The notes: a model not told the origin generated them from the letters alone. A stretch of 64,000 nt of DNA from Paramacrobiotus metropolitanus (GCF_019649055.1 NW_026570262.1:558001-622000), one strand, 5' to 3'; counted from the first letter of the stretch, positions 49,268 to 59,616 are shown. Numbers and translations are program-made.

Positions 49268-49648
49268 TGTAACAGACAAGCACGAGGAGATCACGAGTGA
49301 GCTTTATTGTACAAATAAAGTGGGAACAATGCTGCGTAATAGCAGGAAAGCAAGAACAAAGCACTGATGGCTAATAGCAAGTTGATGCTAGAAAGGTTCT
49401 TGAGCGTCTGATGGCGTGAAAGAAGCAACTGGCGGCAAGCACGTGCTGTGTGCCATCAGCTGTGTGATGATGCGCAGACTGGACTCTATCCAACGCGAGC
49501 GTATGAACGCTGAGTCATACTGCGAGAGAGGAACGAGAGAGCAAGTGTGGCTCAGTGTATGCGCTGCGTATATCCGCTTCAGCGGATGAGTACAGTGCAG
49601 CAGCACACGTACGTACAGCGAGAGAGGCGCAGTCGTACGCCTCTGACA
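49268..49648 (-). repeat. 5' LTR of element B (381 bp)
   Basis: Same sequence as 19725-20105 except one base (49385 region, G against C). It should hold the promoter in U3; I did not find a textbook TATA box. The sense AATAAA lies at 49308-49303. TTCC at 49649-49652 is the right copy of the target duplication. Confidence 0.93.
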
Positions 49649-49689
49649 TTCCGGTCCGGGAGATGCAAAACTGGGCCGAGAAAAACCAT
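49649..49689 (-). pseudogene. 5' part of the host reading frame interrupted by element B
   Basis: The minus strand reads ATG (49689) then MVFLGPVLHLPD up to the target site. It is in frame with the host sequence on the other side of the element (19720-19330), counting the TTCC duplication once. The frame is also open upstream of this ATG, so the ATG may be internal to an exon. No domain recognised. Confidence 0.45.
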
Positions 49690-50236
49690 TTTAAAGGCGT
49701 TCTTTACTCTCCAGTTTGTAGAGGTTTACAATTGTTGCTTTTGGTTATCTATTATTGTTTTATGATTTTGATTTGTGCATCGCTTCGCTGAAGCGTTGCA
49801 CTGCTGTTAGAGCCGACAAAAACAAAAATCGGACACTGAAATTTATTTCGACTGCGAAATTCTAAAAGAAAAATAAAATGTGCAGATTCTGTACTATGTG
49901 CTAAATGTGCAAACTCTAAAGCATATACAATGTACGACAAAAAGAGGTTGAACCGATCAGTCGGTCCGCGGTTCAAAATAACCTCGCAACGACACGCCAC
50001 CACTAAAACTTGGACGCTTACTCACTACTTTCAGACGCTCGCGCTCCGTGAATATCAAAGTGCAGCTATACTAGTTGCATATCAAAAGGTGTAGAAACAA
50101 ATTTTAAACTTTTTGATACTAAACCTGTGGCTGTTTATGCCGAACAGCACAAATTCTAGCCATTCTGCTTTCTCGTAGGCACAGCATAGGATCTGTGCGC
50201 ATAACCGTTTGGCTTGCAATCAATGCTTAAGTCAGT
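49690..50236. other. Host stretch between element B and the 15-bp array
   Basis: AT-rich, no recognisable coding exon beyond the short host frame noted next to element B. Confidence 0.4.
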
Positions 50237-51262
50237 GGGACGGCACAGCCGGGAACGGCACAGCCGGGAACGGCACAGCCGGGAACGGCACAGCCGGGAA
50301 CGGCACAGCCGGGAACGGCACAGCCGGGAACGGCACAGCCGGGAACGGCACAGCCGGGAACGGCACAGCCGGAACGGCACAGCCGGGAACGGCACAGCCG
50401 GGAACGGCACAGCCGGAACGGCACGCCGGGAACGGCACAGCCGGGAACGGCACAGCCGGAACGGCACAGCCGGGAACGGCACAGCCGGGAACGGCACAGC
50501 CGGAACGGCACAGCCGGGAACGGCACAGCCGGGAACGGCACAGCCGGGAACGGCACAGCCGGGAACGGCATACGGGAACGGCACAGCCGGAACGGCACAG
50601 CCGGGAACGGCACAGCCGGGAACGGCACAGCCGGAACGGCATAGCCGAACGGCACAGCCGGGAACGGCACAGCCGGGAACGGCAGCCGGAACGGCACAGC
50701 CGGGAACGGCACAGCCGGGAACGGCATGCCGGGAACGGCACAGCCGGGAACGGCACAGCCGGGAACGGCACAGCCGGAACGGCACAGCCGGGAACGGCAC
50801 AGCCGGAACGGCACAGCCGGAACGGCACAGCCGGGAACGGCACAGCCGGGAACGGCACAGCTGGAACGGCACAGCCGGGAACGGCACAGCCGGAACGGCA
50901 CAGCCGGGAACGGCACAGCCGGGAACGGCACAGCCGGGAACGGCACAGCCGGGAACGGCATACGGAACGGCACAGCCGGGAACGGCACCACAGCCGGGAA
51001 CGGCACAGCCGGGAACGGCACAGCCGGGAACGGCACAGCCGGGAACGGCACAGCCGGGAACGGCATAGCACAGCCGGGAACGGCACAGCCGGAACGCACA
51101 GCCGGGAACGGCACAGCCGGGAACGGCACAGCCGGGAACGGCACAGCCGGGAACGGCACAGCCGGGAACGGCACAGCCGGGAACGGCACAGCCGGGAACG
51201 GCACAGCCGGGAACGGCACAGCCGGGAACGGCACAGCCGGGAACGGCACAGCCGGGAAAATC
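50237..51262. repeat. 15-bp tandem array (GGGAACGGCACAGCC), about 68 units
   Basis: Roughly one kilobase of the unit GGGAACGGCACAGCC. Many units are 14 bp because one G of GGG is missing, and a few are shortened or read GCATAG or GCATGCC. The unit has no stop codon in any frame, so several frames on both strands are open for hundreds of codons (CAVPG, RHSRE, GTAGN repeats); these are not genes. The array lies within a decayed gypsy-like pol remnant and probably grew there by slippage. Confidence 0.93.
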
Positions 51263-51580
51263 CGAGAAACTTCCAGAGGTAATCGTATAGGAGCAGCACG
51301 GGCAACTCGTCCGTGCTCCGTGCTGCCAGTACGCAGGACGCATGCGGACTGGTTCGGCCTTTTAGATTGAAGGGTGCCGTACAGCTATGAGTGATGGCAA
51401 ACACGGTTATTTTTCCAACGCCCGCGATCTTCCTGCAGTATCCGAGCGGTTCCATTTTCAAGCTTTCCTTCTCTAAGAACTTCGGGGAGATGAGCGAGGT
51501 CATGGCTCTACTATATAGCGTCGCCTTGCTGGTGTCGTTCCGATCACTACTTCGTGTGTCCAAGCCGGCACTTTAACCGG
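51263..51580 (-). pseudogene. Element E: decayed gypsy-like protease remnant
   Basis: The minus strand resembles the protease region of element B's Pol: PAWTHEVVIGTTPA against RAWTHEIQVGSTPT, PLGYCRKIAGVGKITVF against PLGHYTKILGVGGQVAF, and AITHSCTAPFNLKG against IVSHCCTAPVTMQG. It is an old fossil with several breaks. The 15-bp array follows on its downstream side and the DIRS-type element sits on its upstream side. Confidence 0.65.
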
Positions 51581-51716
51581 TCGACGCTGCTCGATCGGGC
51601 CAGTATAGACACCGATCGCATAACGAGTAAGATTCTCTCTGGGGAGAATCTGTTTATTATTGGCCTACACGGATAGCCACTCCTCCTCTCAGCCGGCCAC
51701 CGGTCATCGGTGGCGC

Positions 51717-51730
51717 ATATATAAAGAGCG
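51717..51730 (+). promoter_or_regulatory. TATA-like box in the DIRS-type element
   Basis: TATATAAAGAGCGCAG lies about 210 bases before the Gag-like ATG, a usual place for a core promoter. Three nearby copies of TTTACCTAGAG-C/G-GCA (near 51,777, 51,804 and 51,828) lie between it and the ORF. Confidence 0.4.
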
Positions 51731-51928
51731 CAGCATACCGGCAACTTCCAGTTGCATGCAGCAGCATTAAGCAGTTTTACCTAGAGCGCATGAACTGGTT
51801 ACAGTTTTACCTAGAGGGCACGAGATTTACCTAGAGCGCATGAACTGGTTTATCCGAGAGGGTGTAATAAAAAGAAGAAAAATTTGGAAGCAAAAGATTT
51901 GAGTTGTAATGAGTTATTTCTTGGTAAC

Positions 51929-52435
51929 ATGCAGGTAGCAGTGCAGTTGGCGCAGGACAAAACCGGCAAATACGCAGACACGTTGCATGAATTCCTGCAG
52001 TACATGGAGTTCCTGGCTGGAAGGCGATGCCGGTATGAGGATGAAGCGATTGTCTTGTTCGACGATGAATTTCGCAGTTTCGCAGATATTTATAAATACT
52101 CGCTTGCAGACAAGCATGAGCAGTTTGCGATTGCAGATAATCGCTTAAATGCCGACACACGACGGCAGGACGCATATCGCCGGTTTAATCAACCGGCGCG
52201 GGCATTTCGCAACTCAACCGGATACGCAGTCACGCAGTCGCCGGGCGGTTACACCCACGCGCCCTTTCGTGTCCAGGCAATATGCCTTGACTGGAACCGG
52301 AACAGCTGCCAGCGCAATAACTGCAAGTACGACCATAATTGCGGATACTGCGGTGCAAAACAACACCGCCCTCCAAACTGTCCCGGCAACGGCGCCGGTG
52401 GCAGCCGCATCGGGAATAACAACGGCGGACGCTAA
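51929..52435 (+). CDS. DIRS-type Gag-like protein with Cys/His cluster
   Basis: From the ATG at 51929 (MQVAVQLAQDKTGKYADTL) about 168 residues. A helical N-terminal half (LHEFLQYMEFLAGRRCRYED, SLADKHEQFAIADNRLN) leads to a C-terminal Cys/His-rich end, CLDWNRNSCQRNNCKYDHNC followed by GYCGAKQHRPPNC. This pattern of a CCCH-like unit then CCHC resembles ORF1 of DIRS-type elements. It probably binds the element RNA. The frame is open a little further upstream (to 51884) without an ATG. Confidence 0.65.
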   Translation: MQVAVQLAQDKTGKYADTLHEFLQYMEFLAGRRCRYEDEAIVLFDDEFRSFADIYKYSLADKHEQFAIADNRLNADTRRQDAYRRFNQPARAFRNSTGYAVTQSPGGYTHAPFRVQAICLDWNRNSCQRNNCKYDHNCGYCGAKQHRPPNCPGNGAGGSRIGNNNGGR

Positions 52436-52478
52436 GAGCGGCAGCAGTGCAGTGTGCAGTTTAAAGGAAGTGGGCTGT

Positions 52479-54318
52479 AATATGCAATATCAAAATTCTT
52501 CTGTTAATTATACTATTAATACCAGTACACGGGGTAATATTTCGCAGTTTGTTATTGATAATGACCTTTTATTGCGAAGCAGTTTGACGCGATGTTTTTC
52601 GGTGTGGCTTGATGAATTTTTACATGATTCAGATGCAGTGTTTCTGTTAAGCGGCATCTCTGCCGGCTTCCCTATTGTTTCCGATATAAATGCAGTTTCG
52701 CAGTCCCAATGTCCTAATTATCGCAGCGCATTGAATTCTGACACGAAACCTCTACTTGATAAACTTTTCCGAGAAGAATTAGACGCAGGCAAAATTTCGC
52801 AACAACAAGTCAAACCGCTCAGAGTGCAAGCAATAGGCGCAGTAGCCAAATCTGGGTCAGCTGTCCCTCGTCCCATTACAGACTGTTCTCGTCCCTTCAG
52901 CAATGCATTGAATGACTACATTGAGCCAGACCATTTCCGATTTGAGACCATTGAGGAAGTAATCTCACTCAGCAGTGCAGGCAGCTTCTTCGCGGTAGTT
53001 GATATTAAATCAGCTTACAGACATGTGCCAGTTTTGCCTTCTCACAGGCAGCTGCAGGGCTTCAAATGGGGATTTGGCAGTGACCCAGAAGTCTATTATG
53101 TAGACAATTTTCTTTGCTTTGGCCTGGCAAACGCACCTGCGATATTTCAGCGAATCTCGAGTGCGATCGCGAGAAAGTTGCGGCGGCTTGGTTACAAGTG
53201 TGTATGTTATTTGGACGATTTCTTGTTAATTGCGGATTCCTTTGAACAATGTGCGGCAGCGCAGCAGGCATTAATTGCTCTGTTGATACGGCTGGGCTTT
53301 GCAGTTTAAATGGGAGAAAGTCGTCAGCCCAACAAGAAGAGTTCATTTTCTGGGGCTAATAATCGACTCTTCCACGCAATCAGTGGTTTTACCACAAGAA
53401 AAGCTTGTCAGCCTTGCAAAAATGGCAATGCAGTTTTCGCAGCGTAGAAAAGTTAGTAAGCGCGAATTACAGTGTCTTGTGGGACACATGTCGTTTGCAT
53501 CGCGCGCAATCCTCGGAGCACGGACTTTTACCCGGTATTTTATCGATGTTATGCAAAAACTTAAGGCTCCATCCCATTTGGCAAAAATTACGAAGGCATT
53601 GCAGTACGAATTACAGTGGTGGAGCGGATTCGCAGCGGCAGTTAATGGCCAGGTGCAGTGGCCGGCAGTTTATGGAGCTCGGCAAGACGCCACCATTGCC
53701 ACCGATGCGTTCTTCGGCGGCTTTGGAGCAAGCATGGAAACCGCATGGTTAGCAGGCAGCTGGGACTCGTCGTACGTCCTACCCGATAGTTTGCAGCATA
53801 TGACAGGCAGTTGGCTTCCGTCGCCAGCAGTGGACGGCGCATTAAAAGATAATATTAATTATCTTGAGCTTATCGCAGCATGCATCGCAGTTTTGGTATG
53901 GGCACCATACCTCGCAGGCAAGCATATTGTGGTCGCCTCCGACAACAGCGCTACGGTTCCGTTTTTAACGCGCGGAACTACCAAAAATATTTCCGCACTG
54001 CAGTGGTTGAAGATTTTGTTTTATGCGTCATTACGGTATGACCTCTATGTAACCGCAGTTCATCTTCCGGGAGTAACAAACGTAGCGGCAGACGCCTTGA
54101 GCCGTTTAACACTGGATGTCACAAACGCGGATAAATTCAGGTCTGTATTTCGCAGTTTTCCCGGAGCGCCGTTACCGGCAATCGCAGGACAAGCATACCC
54201 GCTTGATGGATCTGGAGAAACGGCTGAAAAGTTTGCGGCAGTCTGCCACAGCCAGTTCATCTCAGAAAACGAGAAAGGTGCAATGGAGCCGGTACAAGAA
54301 ATTCTGCGCGGCGTGTAG
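52479..54318 (+). CDS. DIRS-type reverse transcriptase and RNase H region
   Basis: The RT part shows PLRVQAIGAVAKSGSAVPRP, then VVDIKSAYRHVPV (catalytic Asp), GLANAPAIFQRISSAI and CYLDDFLLIADS (LDD instead of YxDD, usual in DIRS). The RNase H part shows TRRVHFLGLIIDSS, TIATDAFFGGFGASM, LELIAACIAVLVWAPYL, VASDNSATVPFLTRG and ADALSR. These motifs follow the DIRS order. The protein should copy element RNA into DNA. The region is listed as one unit, and the status of its reading frame is covered under the whole element. Confidence 0.75.
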
Positions 54319-55168
54319 CCTGGAAGCACTACCGGCGTCGGCACACACCGTCAGTTTGTATATAGCAGAGCTTGCGCGCAGTTTGCAGCATACAACGATT
54401 CAGAATTATGTCAGCAGTTTAATTTCTCTTCACCATGAGCACAACATGGCGGCACCAGATCTCACGCATTTTGCAGTAAAAGAAGCACTAGCAGGTGTTC
54501 AGCGTCTCCGCGAGGAGTTGCCGAACAAGCGAGCGGCAATAGATGCGGACCTGTTGTTAACTATCCACAAGCATTTGCATGCAGTGCAGGCAGCGCGCAG
54601 GATGGCCTTCTGGGCCGCTTGCTTATTGGCATTCTTTTCTTTATTGCGGGCATCTAATTTGTTTTGTTCGTTCAGAAAGAGCAGTACTCATGTTAAAGTT
54701 TTGAATGTCCGGCGCATCGAGATGGGGCTGCAATTATCAGCGCCAGCGCTAAAAAGCAACCGCTACAAGGGCGCGGAAGTACATGTAGTTGTTCCAAAAT
54801 TGAGCAGCAGCAGTGTACTGTGTCCAGTAAGCGCAGTGGAAGCATTGTTAGCGACAACGAAAGCGAAAGGAAATGACCCGCTTCTATCGTACCGGTCAGC
54901 CGGGCAGATGGTAGCAGTGACGTCTCACGTGTTCAACCGTTGTTTAAAGCAAACGCTGGCAGATGCCGGAATCGACGGCAGTAAGTTATCCACGCATTCC
55001 TTCCGGCGAGGTGGTGCCACAGCAGCAGCCAAATTCGGAGCATCGGCAGCGGTAATTAAAGCGCAAGGCAACTGGCGCAGCAGCTGTTATGAGAGATATG
55101 TCAGTTTGGATAATCGCAGACGAGAGGAATTCGCACGATGTATGGCAGCAGTCGGATCGCGAGAGTGA
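54116..55168 (+). CDS. DIRS-type tyrosine recombinase, 350 codons
   Basis: ATG at 54116, overlapping the RNase H end by 203 bases in another frame, as is common in DIRS elements. After an N-terminal helical domain (VQWSRYKKFCAACSLEALPA, LYIAELARSLQHTTIQNYVS) the catalytic domain includes an Arg in LLAFFSLLRASNLFC, then HSFRRGGATAAAKFGASAAV (H-x-x-R) and CYERYVS with the nucleophile Tyr. It inserts a circular DNA copy by recombination, so no target duplication is expected. The frame looks whole. Confidence 0.8.
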   Translation: MSQTRINSGLYFAVFPERRYRQSQDKHTRLMDLEKRLKSLRQSATASSSQKTRKVQWSRYKKFCAACSLEALPASAHTVSLYIAELARSLQHTTIQNYVSSLISLHHEHNMAAPDLTHFAVKEALAGVQRLREELPNKRAAIDADLLLTIHKHLHAVQAARRMAFWAACLLAFFSLLRASNLFCSFRKSSTHVKVLNVRRIEMGLQLSAPALKSNRYKGAEVHVVVPKLSSSSVLCPVSAVEALLATTKAKGNDPLLSYRSAGQMVAVTSHVFNRCLKQTLADAGIDGSKLSTHSFRRGGATAAAKFGASAAVIKAQGNWRSSCYERYVSLDNRRREEFARCMAAVGSRE

Positions 55169-55309
55169 TTGGGGGTTTGGAGGCGTACCTACCCTGTGCA
55201 GACGTTCTTTTGAAGTTTGTGCTATGCAGTTGTTGGTTGCAGTGCAGTTGTTTGTTCGTTTCCGGTGGACAAATTCGTCCACCAGGGATTTTGTTAATAA
55301 AATCCACCC

Positions 55310-57830
55310 CCCATGCGCGGCAACGGTTTATCGATATAATACATTGGAGTTAGGCACAATAATCGTGTTCAAAAGTATCGACGAAACTTGGCCGGGATCG
55401 TCATACGCTAGCGATGATCCATTCGACTTGTCGATCCGGCTGTCGTCGCCGCTATTCGACTTATGCGAGCTTCTTCAATCGGTCGCATCGTCATCGTCAA
55501 TATCGATCGCGGGTCCTCCGCGGTCGAAAATCTCAGTTTGGTCGGATAAGGATGCTGCTCACCTCGTGCTATCCAACGCTACCTCTGCAGTAGTCGACGC
55601 CGGCCGTTCGAGGCGAGTTGGGCCCATTACCACTTGCGCCGTATGCCGACCGTACCGGCGGTTGATACCGATGGAGTTGAATCACTCGTCACCACGGCAT
55701 CTCATGTCGGCAGCTTACCGCGATGTTAATTCCTCCATCCCGGCAAGCTGGTAAACTTGTCCCAAGGAACTCGCTTTCCATATTGTCTCCAAACGTTTAC
55801 ATTGCCTGCCTGGCGGTTTGATTGTCTCGTTCCGCTGCCTTTGGTCGAATCCGTCATTCGGCTTAGAGGAAATCCATATTTCTGTCTGGTCAAGCCGCTC
55901 TGCCGCCATCCTGTCGCTCGCGGCTGTCACCCGCTGCACGGAGATGATCTTATCAACTGGCGCTTGTTTAAGATGCACAGGGTCACTCCGGCCACCCGGC
56001 GCTAAGAATCGCTGCACAGGCGCAAGCGTGCCGCCCGGCGTCGTGTTTGTCCATCCCGCTCCATTTATATCCGGCGGTTTTGTAGAGATCGTCGGTCGAG
56101 TAAGCCATCTGCAGTTACTGGACGTTCAGGTGTTTTGTGACCATGCCCCGGTTGCAGGAAGTCTGTCTGGGCATCTGGACGGACGCCATCTGGCCGCTCA
56201 ACTGTCCTTGCTGCAACGGAGCACATATTGGTCCGGACTGGTACATCAGCGGCTGCTGGTAGTCCGGCTGCTGCTGATATGCCATCTGAGCTGGCTGGAA
56301 CGGCGGCGCCGCAAACGCCACCGTCGGGTATACAGGAGCGCTTGATTTCCAAGGCTGCAGTATGTGTTGCTGTTAATAAACTGGGGCACCCGTGCATCCT
56401 GGCTGCACCACTGGCGGCGGCTGCTGAGTCAAAGGCGGCAGTAGCTAGCGCATTGGCTGCATTCTCTAATTGTTTCCGCCAGTATCCCCAAAGCTGCCAT
56501 CGCGGCTATTCCAGTTGCCGCCCACGGCGGCTTCCGTCGTTGCACCCGTCTGTCATCTCCGTTCCCCAGTGTCGTGACGGGCCAGGCCGATTCGGGCCCA
56601 CTAGGTTTCCGAAGTTTTGGCCGAGCCAACCTCCGCCAAAACTACCGCGGCCCCTACCTCGCGGCTGGTTGAAGTTCCCTCCACAGCCGCGCTTCCGCCG
56701 TAGTTCCCGCCGTGTCCTCCAGTCCCTCTACCATACCTGCCTGCCCCCGACGGGCTCGGTTGGGGCTGTCCGTACTGTGGCGGTGATGCAGACGCAGGGC
56801 CGAAAGGTGTCCAGTTTGCGGCAAATGCATGTCCGCGCGACGCGTTTCCTTATGTCGCCTGCACACGCCAGCACGAACATCACCTTTCCGGTCGGCAAAT
56901 CGAGCCGTCAACTTGGCCATCCAGACATCAAATGGCCAACCGTCCTTCGGTTCTTCTGCCGTCAGTTCCTAGTACTAGTCCGCCACATGTCCTGTTAGAG
57001 CCTGATAATGTGCGACCATGAAATCAGCGATTACTGCGCTACCGACTATTTCGTGCCTTTTGTGTAGGTGGCAAAGCTGGTATACCCATCCGTCCTGTTT
57101 TTCATATCGCCGTCGAACTTGACGGGAGATCCGTTATCCGGCTGGCCGATATCAGCGCTCGCCCGAGATATTCGATTTGCTAACAATGCGTCGTGTCCGG
57201 TCAACATCTCGGTTTCTTTCCGGTCATGTCGTTGGTCTCGGTCGGCATCAGCCTGGTCATCCCGTCGACCAGGGCGCTTCGCGTCCGGGCGATTCTCGCC
57301 GGGACAGGCCGGGACAGCTGTCCGGCATGATGCAATACTGGAGCATGAAATTTGGACAGCCGGTCGGCCGCATGTATCAGCAGGCGGTATTGCACACTGG
57401 CTTACTGCAGCTTGGACAGCAACTCGTCTTAGTCGGAGCGCAGCCTCGCCCGGCACATTTGCCAGCTGCCGGAGAACAATGGCAAACCGCGTCCCCACGA
57501 CAACCGGAAAATGAACCCTGCCGACCAGAACGGACGATGCGGCAGCCCACGCTGGCGCGAGCACGACATCGGACCCAGGACCGATGTCGACGAAACCCGT
57601 CGGAAAGTGGAAACCAGACAACGGCGGCCACGACTACGATGACAGGCCGCCGACATAAATCGAGGATATCCTTGCCGCCGACATAAATTGGTCCGGCCAC
57701 AGCGAGACGCCAGAAATACGGCGCCGGAGAAATTGACGTAAGAAGAGTCACGGTATTGACGCAACCGACCGGGTTTGGCAGCAAACCACCGGAAAATCCG
57801 GGAGGCGCCGTGCCGGGCTGATATCGAAAG
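55310..57830 (-). pseudogene. Element E: decayed Gag-like remnant
   Basis: On the minus strand, pieces with retroelement Gag character appear: Tyr/Gly/Arg-rich YGQPQPSPSGAGRYGRG and NQPRGRGRGSFGGGW, like the Gly/Arg region of B's Gag, then a Gln/Pro-rich AQMAYQQQPDYQQPLMYQSG, and an acidic patch (IDIDDDDATD). It is heavily decayed with more than ten breaks and clearly old. Its orientation and order (Gag here, protease at 51,263-51,580) fit one old element split by the DIRS-type insertion. Confidence 0.45.
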
Positions 57831-59283
57831 TTAATCCTGTCGGATGTGCCGCAATCGTCTACAGAGGGTGATTTTGCAATATGCTTCCACTTTCTTTATG
57901 ATTTTATTCCATCCTCTCCGTGCATGTGTTATTCTTAGAGCCGTTAAATTTGAAAGCCCTTCCTCTTAGCGATCATAACAAATTAATTTTAAGAAATAGA
58001 AGACAATTTAGAATACGGTGGGATTTTGCAAACCGACAAGGGTCTGTCCGCAACACTGTAACATTTCGCAAAACGCTTTCCTATGCTTTCCATTAAAACT
58101 TTGCTAAAAAATCGTCATCAATTTATAATCTATGGATGCCAGGTTTAATAAACTGCTACATCATGTGGCCTTCAGAAAACATCTGGCTGCGTGAGATTCT
58201 AGGCACTGGTACGTTGTGTTAGCTTTGTGAACTGGAAGATAGTCATTTTGACCGTTCCCCTTGCGTTCCTCCCCGGGCTGCAAATCCAGATTGCTTTTCC
58301 TGAGAAGTTTTTTAAGCGACTGTTTAGTATAGACATCTGCGGTGGTTTTAACACTGGGAGAGACCACATGCACTGCATTATTGTCCCGGTAAATAATTTC
58401 GGAAAACAAACATCATTCGTTTTCGTTTTTTTCCAAATTTTGATGTTTTGTTATTACGATATTTAAAAGTGGCAGCACGGAATTTCGTATCTCCCGTCCG
58501 AATAAAGAAGCTACATCTGCGCCTCACCGATTGCGATGGTCTGTGTCAAATTTCAGAAAATAAGGAAACTGGCAAAAAGATTTCCTCGTCAAAAATTTGT
58601 TCCAGTTTGGAAAACTGGGCGTTCCGCTTTAAAATCACTTTTGAGTGCCACTTACTTCTTTTTTTGAATTCAACTAATGATGAATTATAAAGCACATATT
58701 AAAGTATTTTTAAGCGACAAGAAGTAAAGGAAAGAACAAGGGAGAGAACTACTGCAACTTTGTGTACGTGCTGGAAGCATATTGCGAAATCTCGCTCTGT
58801 ACCACGTCCATCAAGTTCCTCGTGTCAGCCTGTTCCTTCCGCCGTTGAGATCCATCGCTCAGGATGGGTTGTTGCGGCTGCGGCATTCGATCTTGAAGCC
58901 TCCTATTGAGGCCTGACACCATTACTACCTGCATCAAGCCGGATCGAAAAAACTCTGAGCCGCAAAACAAAAATATTATATAAACAAAAAAAAACACATG
59001 GAAACATATGTCAGAAAACCGGTAGGAAAACCTGCTGTGACTGAATAAAACGTGGGAAACCACAAGATGTTATCACGTCAAAAAATTCGGAAAACGTACA
59101 ACAGAATCAAATCAGCCAAAACGTAAAAGTAAAAAAAACACAAATTAAATTGCCGCGCACGCAGCGAACACCCGTGCCCGAACTCCGTGCACACAGCCAC
59201 CGCCCGTGCAGGCACCCGCAGCCAACACCCGCGTTTCCCCGTGCACGCATCGTCGACCTTTTAATTATCCTATTCCCGTTCAC
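57831..59283. other. Mostly non-coding stretch
   Basis: AT-rich, with no supported gene. A minus-strand open frame at 58,161-58,409 reads YRDNNAVHVVSPSVKTT; the D-N-x-x-V-x-x-x-S spacing is reminiscent of piggyBac-type transposases, but the match is too short to name it. Confidence 0.3.
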
Positions 59284-59462
59284 AGTGCGGCAAAATAGCT
59301 AACGAGCTGTTTTAACGCAGTGTGCGGTAAAATAGCCAACAAACTACTTCGCCCACCATAGTGCGGCAAAATAGCCAACTGGCTATTCCGGCGCAGTGTG
59401 CGGCAAAATAGCCTAAGCGCTATTTCAGACCCCTATTGTTATACTGCGGTAAAATAGCCGTA
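59284..59462. repeat. Tandem repeat with GCGGCAAAATAGCC motif
   Basis: Five copies of GCGG-C/T-AAAATAGC-C/T at about 59,287, 59,321, 59,371, 59,399 and 59,446. Partial complements (GCTATTT) lie between them near 59,384 and 59,419, so each pair can fold. Spacing varies from about 30 to 50 bases. Origin unknown. Confidence 0.65.
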
Positions 59463-59616
59463 GCCATAACTATATGTTCGAGATAGTATGTACTGCAATT
59501 CCATTTCATATTAATATGTATTTATATTTAAATATGCACTCCTAAGCTGTTAATTTCAGGGTTCTTTCCGCATCCTGAGTTTTGTAGGCAGTGCCAGACA
59601 CCAGTTTAAATGCATT

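Larger units (their letters stand above)
19725..49648 (-). mobile_element. Element B: giant (29.9 kb) young Ty3/gypsy-type LTR element with about 16 extra ORFs
   Basis: The element is bounded by two direct 381-bp LTRs that differ at one base and by a TTCC target duplication. Reading on the minus strand: 5' LTR, primer-binding site, 1.3-kb leader, coiled-coil ORF, Gag, Pol (protease, reverse transcriptase, RNase H, integrase), a chain of accessory open frames, a 3.6-kb non-coding tract and 3' LTR. Order RT-RH-INT and the motifs place it in Ty3/gypsy. Usual family members are about 5-12 kb; this is three times longer. Gag and Pol look whole. I cannot say whether every accessory frame is whole, because several have no ATG at their head. 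LTR identity (380/381) implies a very recent insertion. Element A conserves the accessory region. Confidence 0.92.
51590..55310 (+). mobile_element. DIRS-type tyrosine-recombinase retrotransposon nested in element E
   Basis: Order on the plus strand: short terminal region with a hairpin (AGATTCTC/GAGAATCT near 51,629) and a TATATAAAGAG promoter-like box at 51,717; Gag-like ORF; reverse transcriptase and RNase H; tyrosine recombinase; terminal region with a second hairpin (GGTGGACAAATTCGTCCACC near 55,265) and AATAAA. The RT is DIRS-like and the integrase is replaced by a tyrosine recombinase, which defines the group. Exact ends are uncertain because DIRS elements lack target duplications. It looks close to whole, with about one break at most; so it is fairly young. 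It splits the older element E. Confidence 0.8.

Noticed and set aside
19725-49648. Element B as a Polinton or endogenous large DNA virus because of its many genes
   Set aside because: It has short LTRs, a tRNA primer site, a Gag with zinc knuckle and a Ty3/gypsy Pol; there is no family-B DNA polymerase or long terminal inverted repeats.
50237-51262. Possible CRISPR array
   Set aside because: Units are contiguous 15-mers without unique spacers, and the context is a eukaryotic genome.
50156-51563. Several long open frames (up to 443 codons) on both strands across the 15-bp array
   Set aside because: They arise because the repeat unit has no stop in any frame; peptides are pure repeat (CAVPG, RHSRE).
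51590-55310. Crypton DNA transposon because of the tyrosine recombinase
   Set aside because: Reverse transcriptase and RNase H are present beside it, so it is DIRS-type.
58161-58409. piggyBac-type transposase fragment
   Set aside because: Only one short D-N-x-x-V-x-x-x-S resemblance; none of the catalytic acids is visible.
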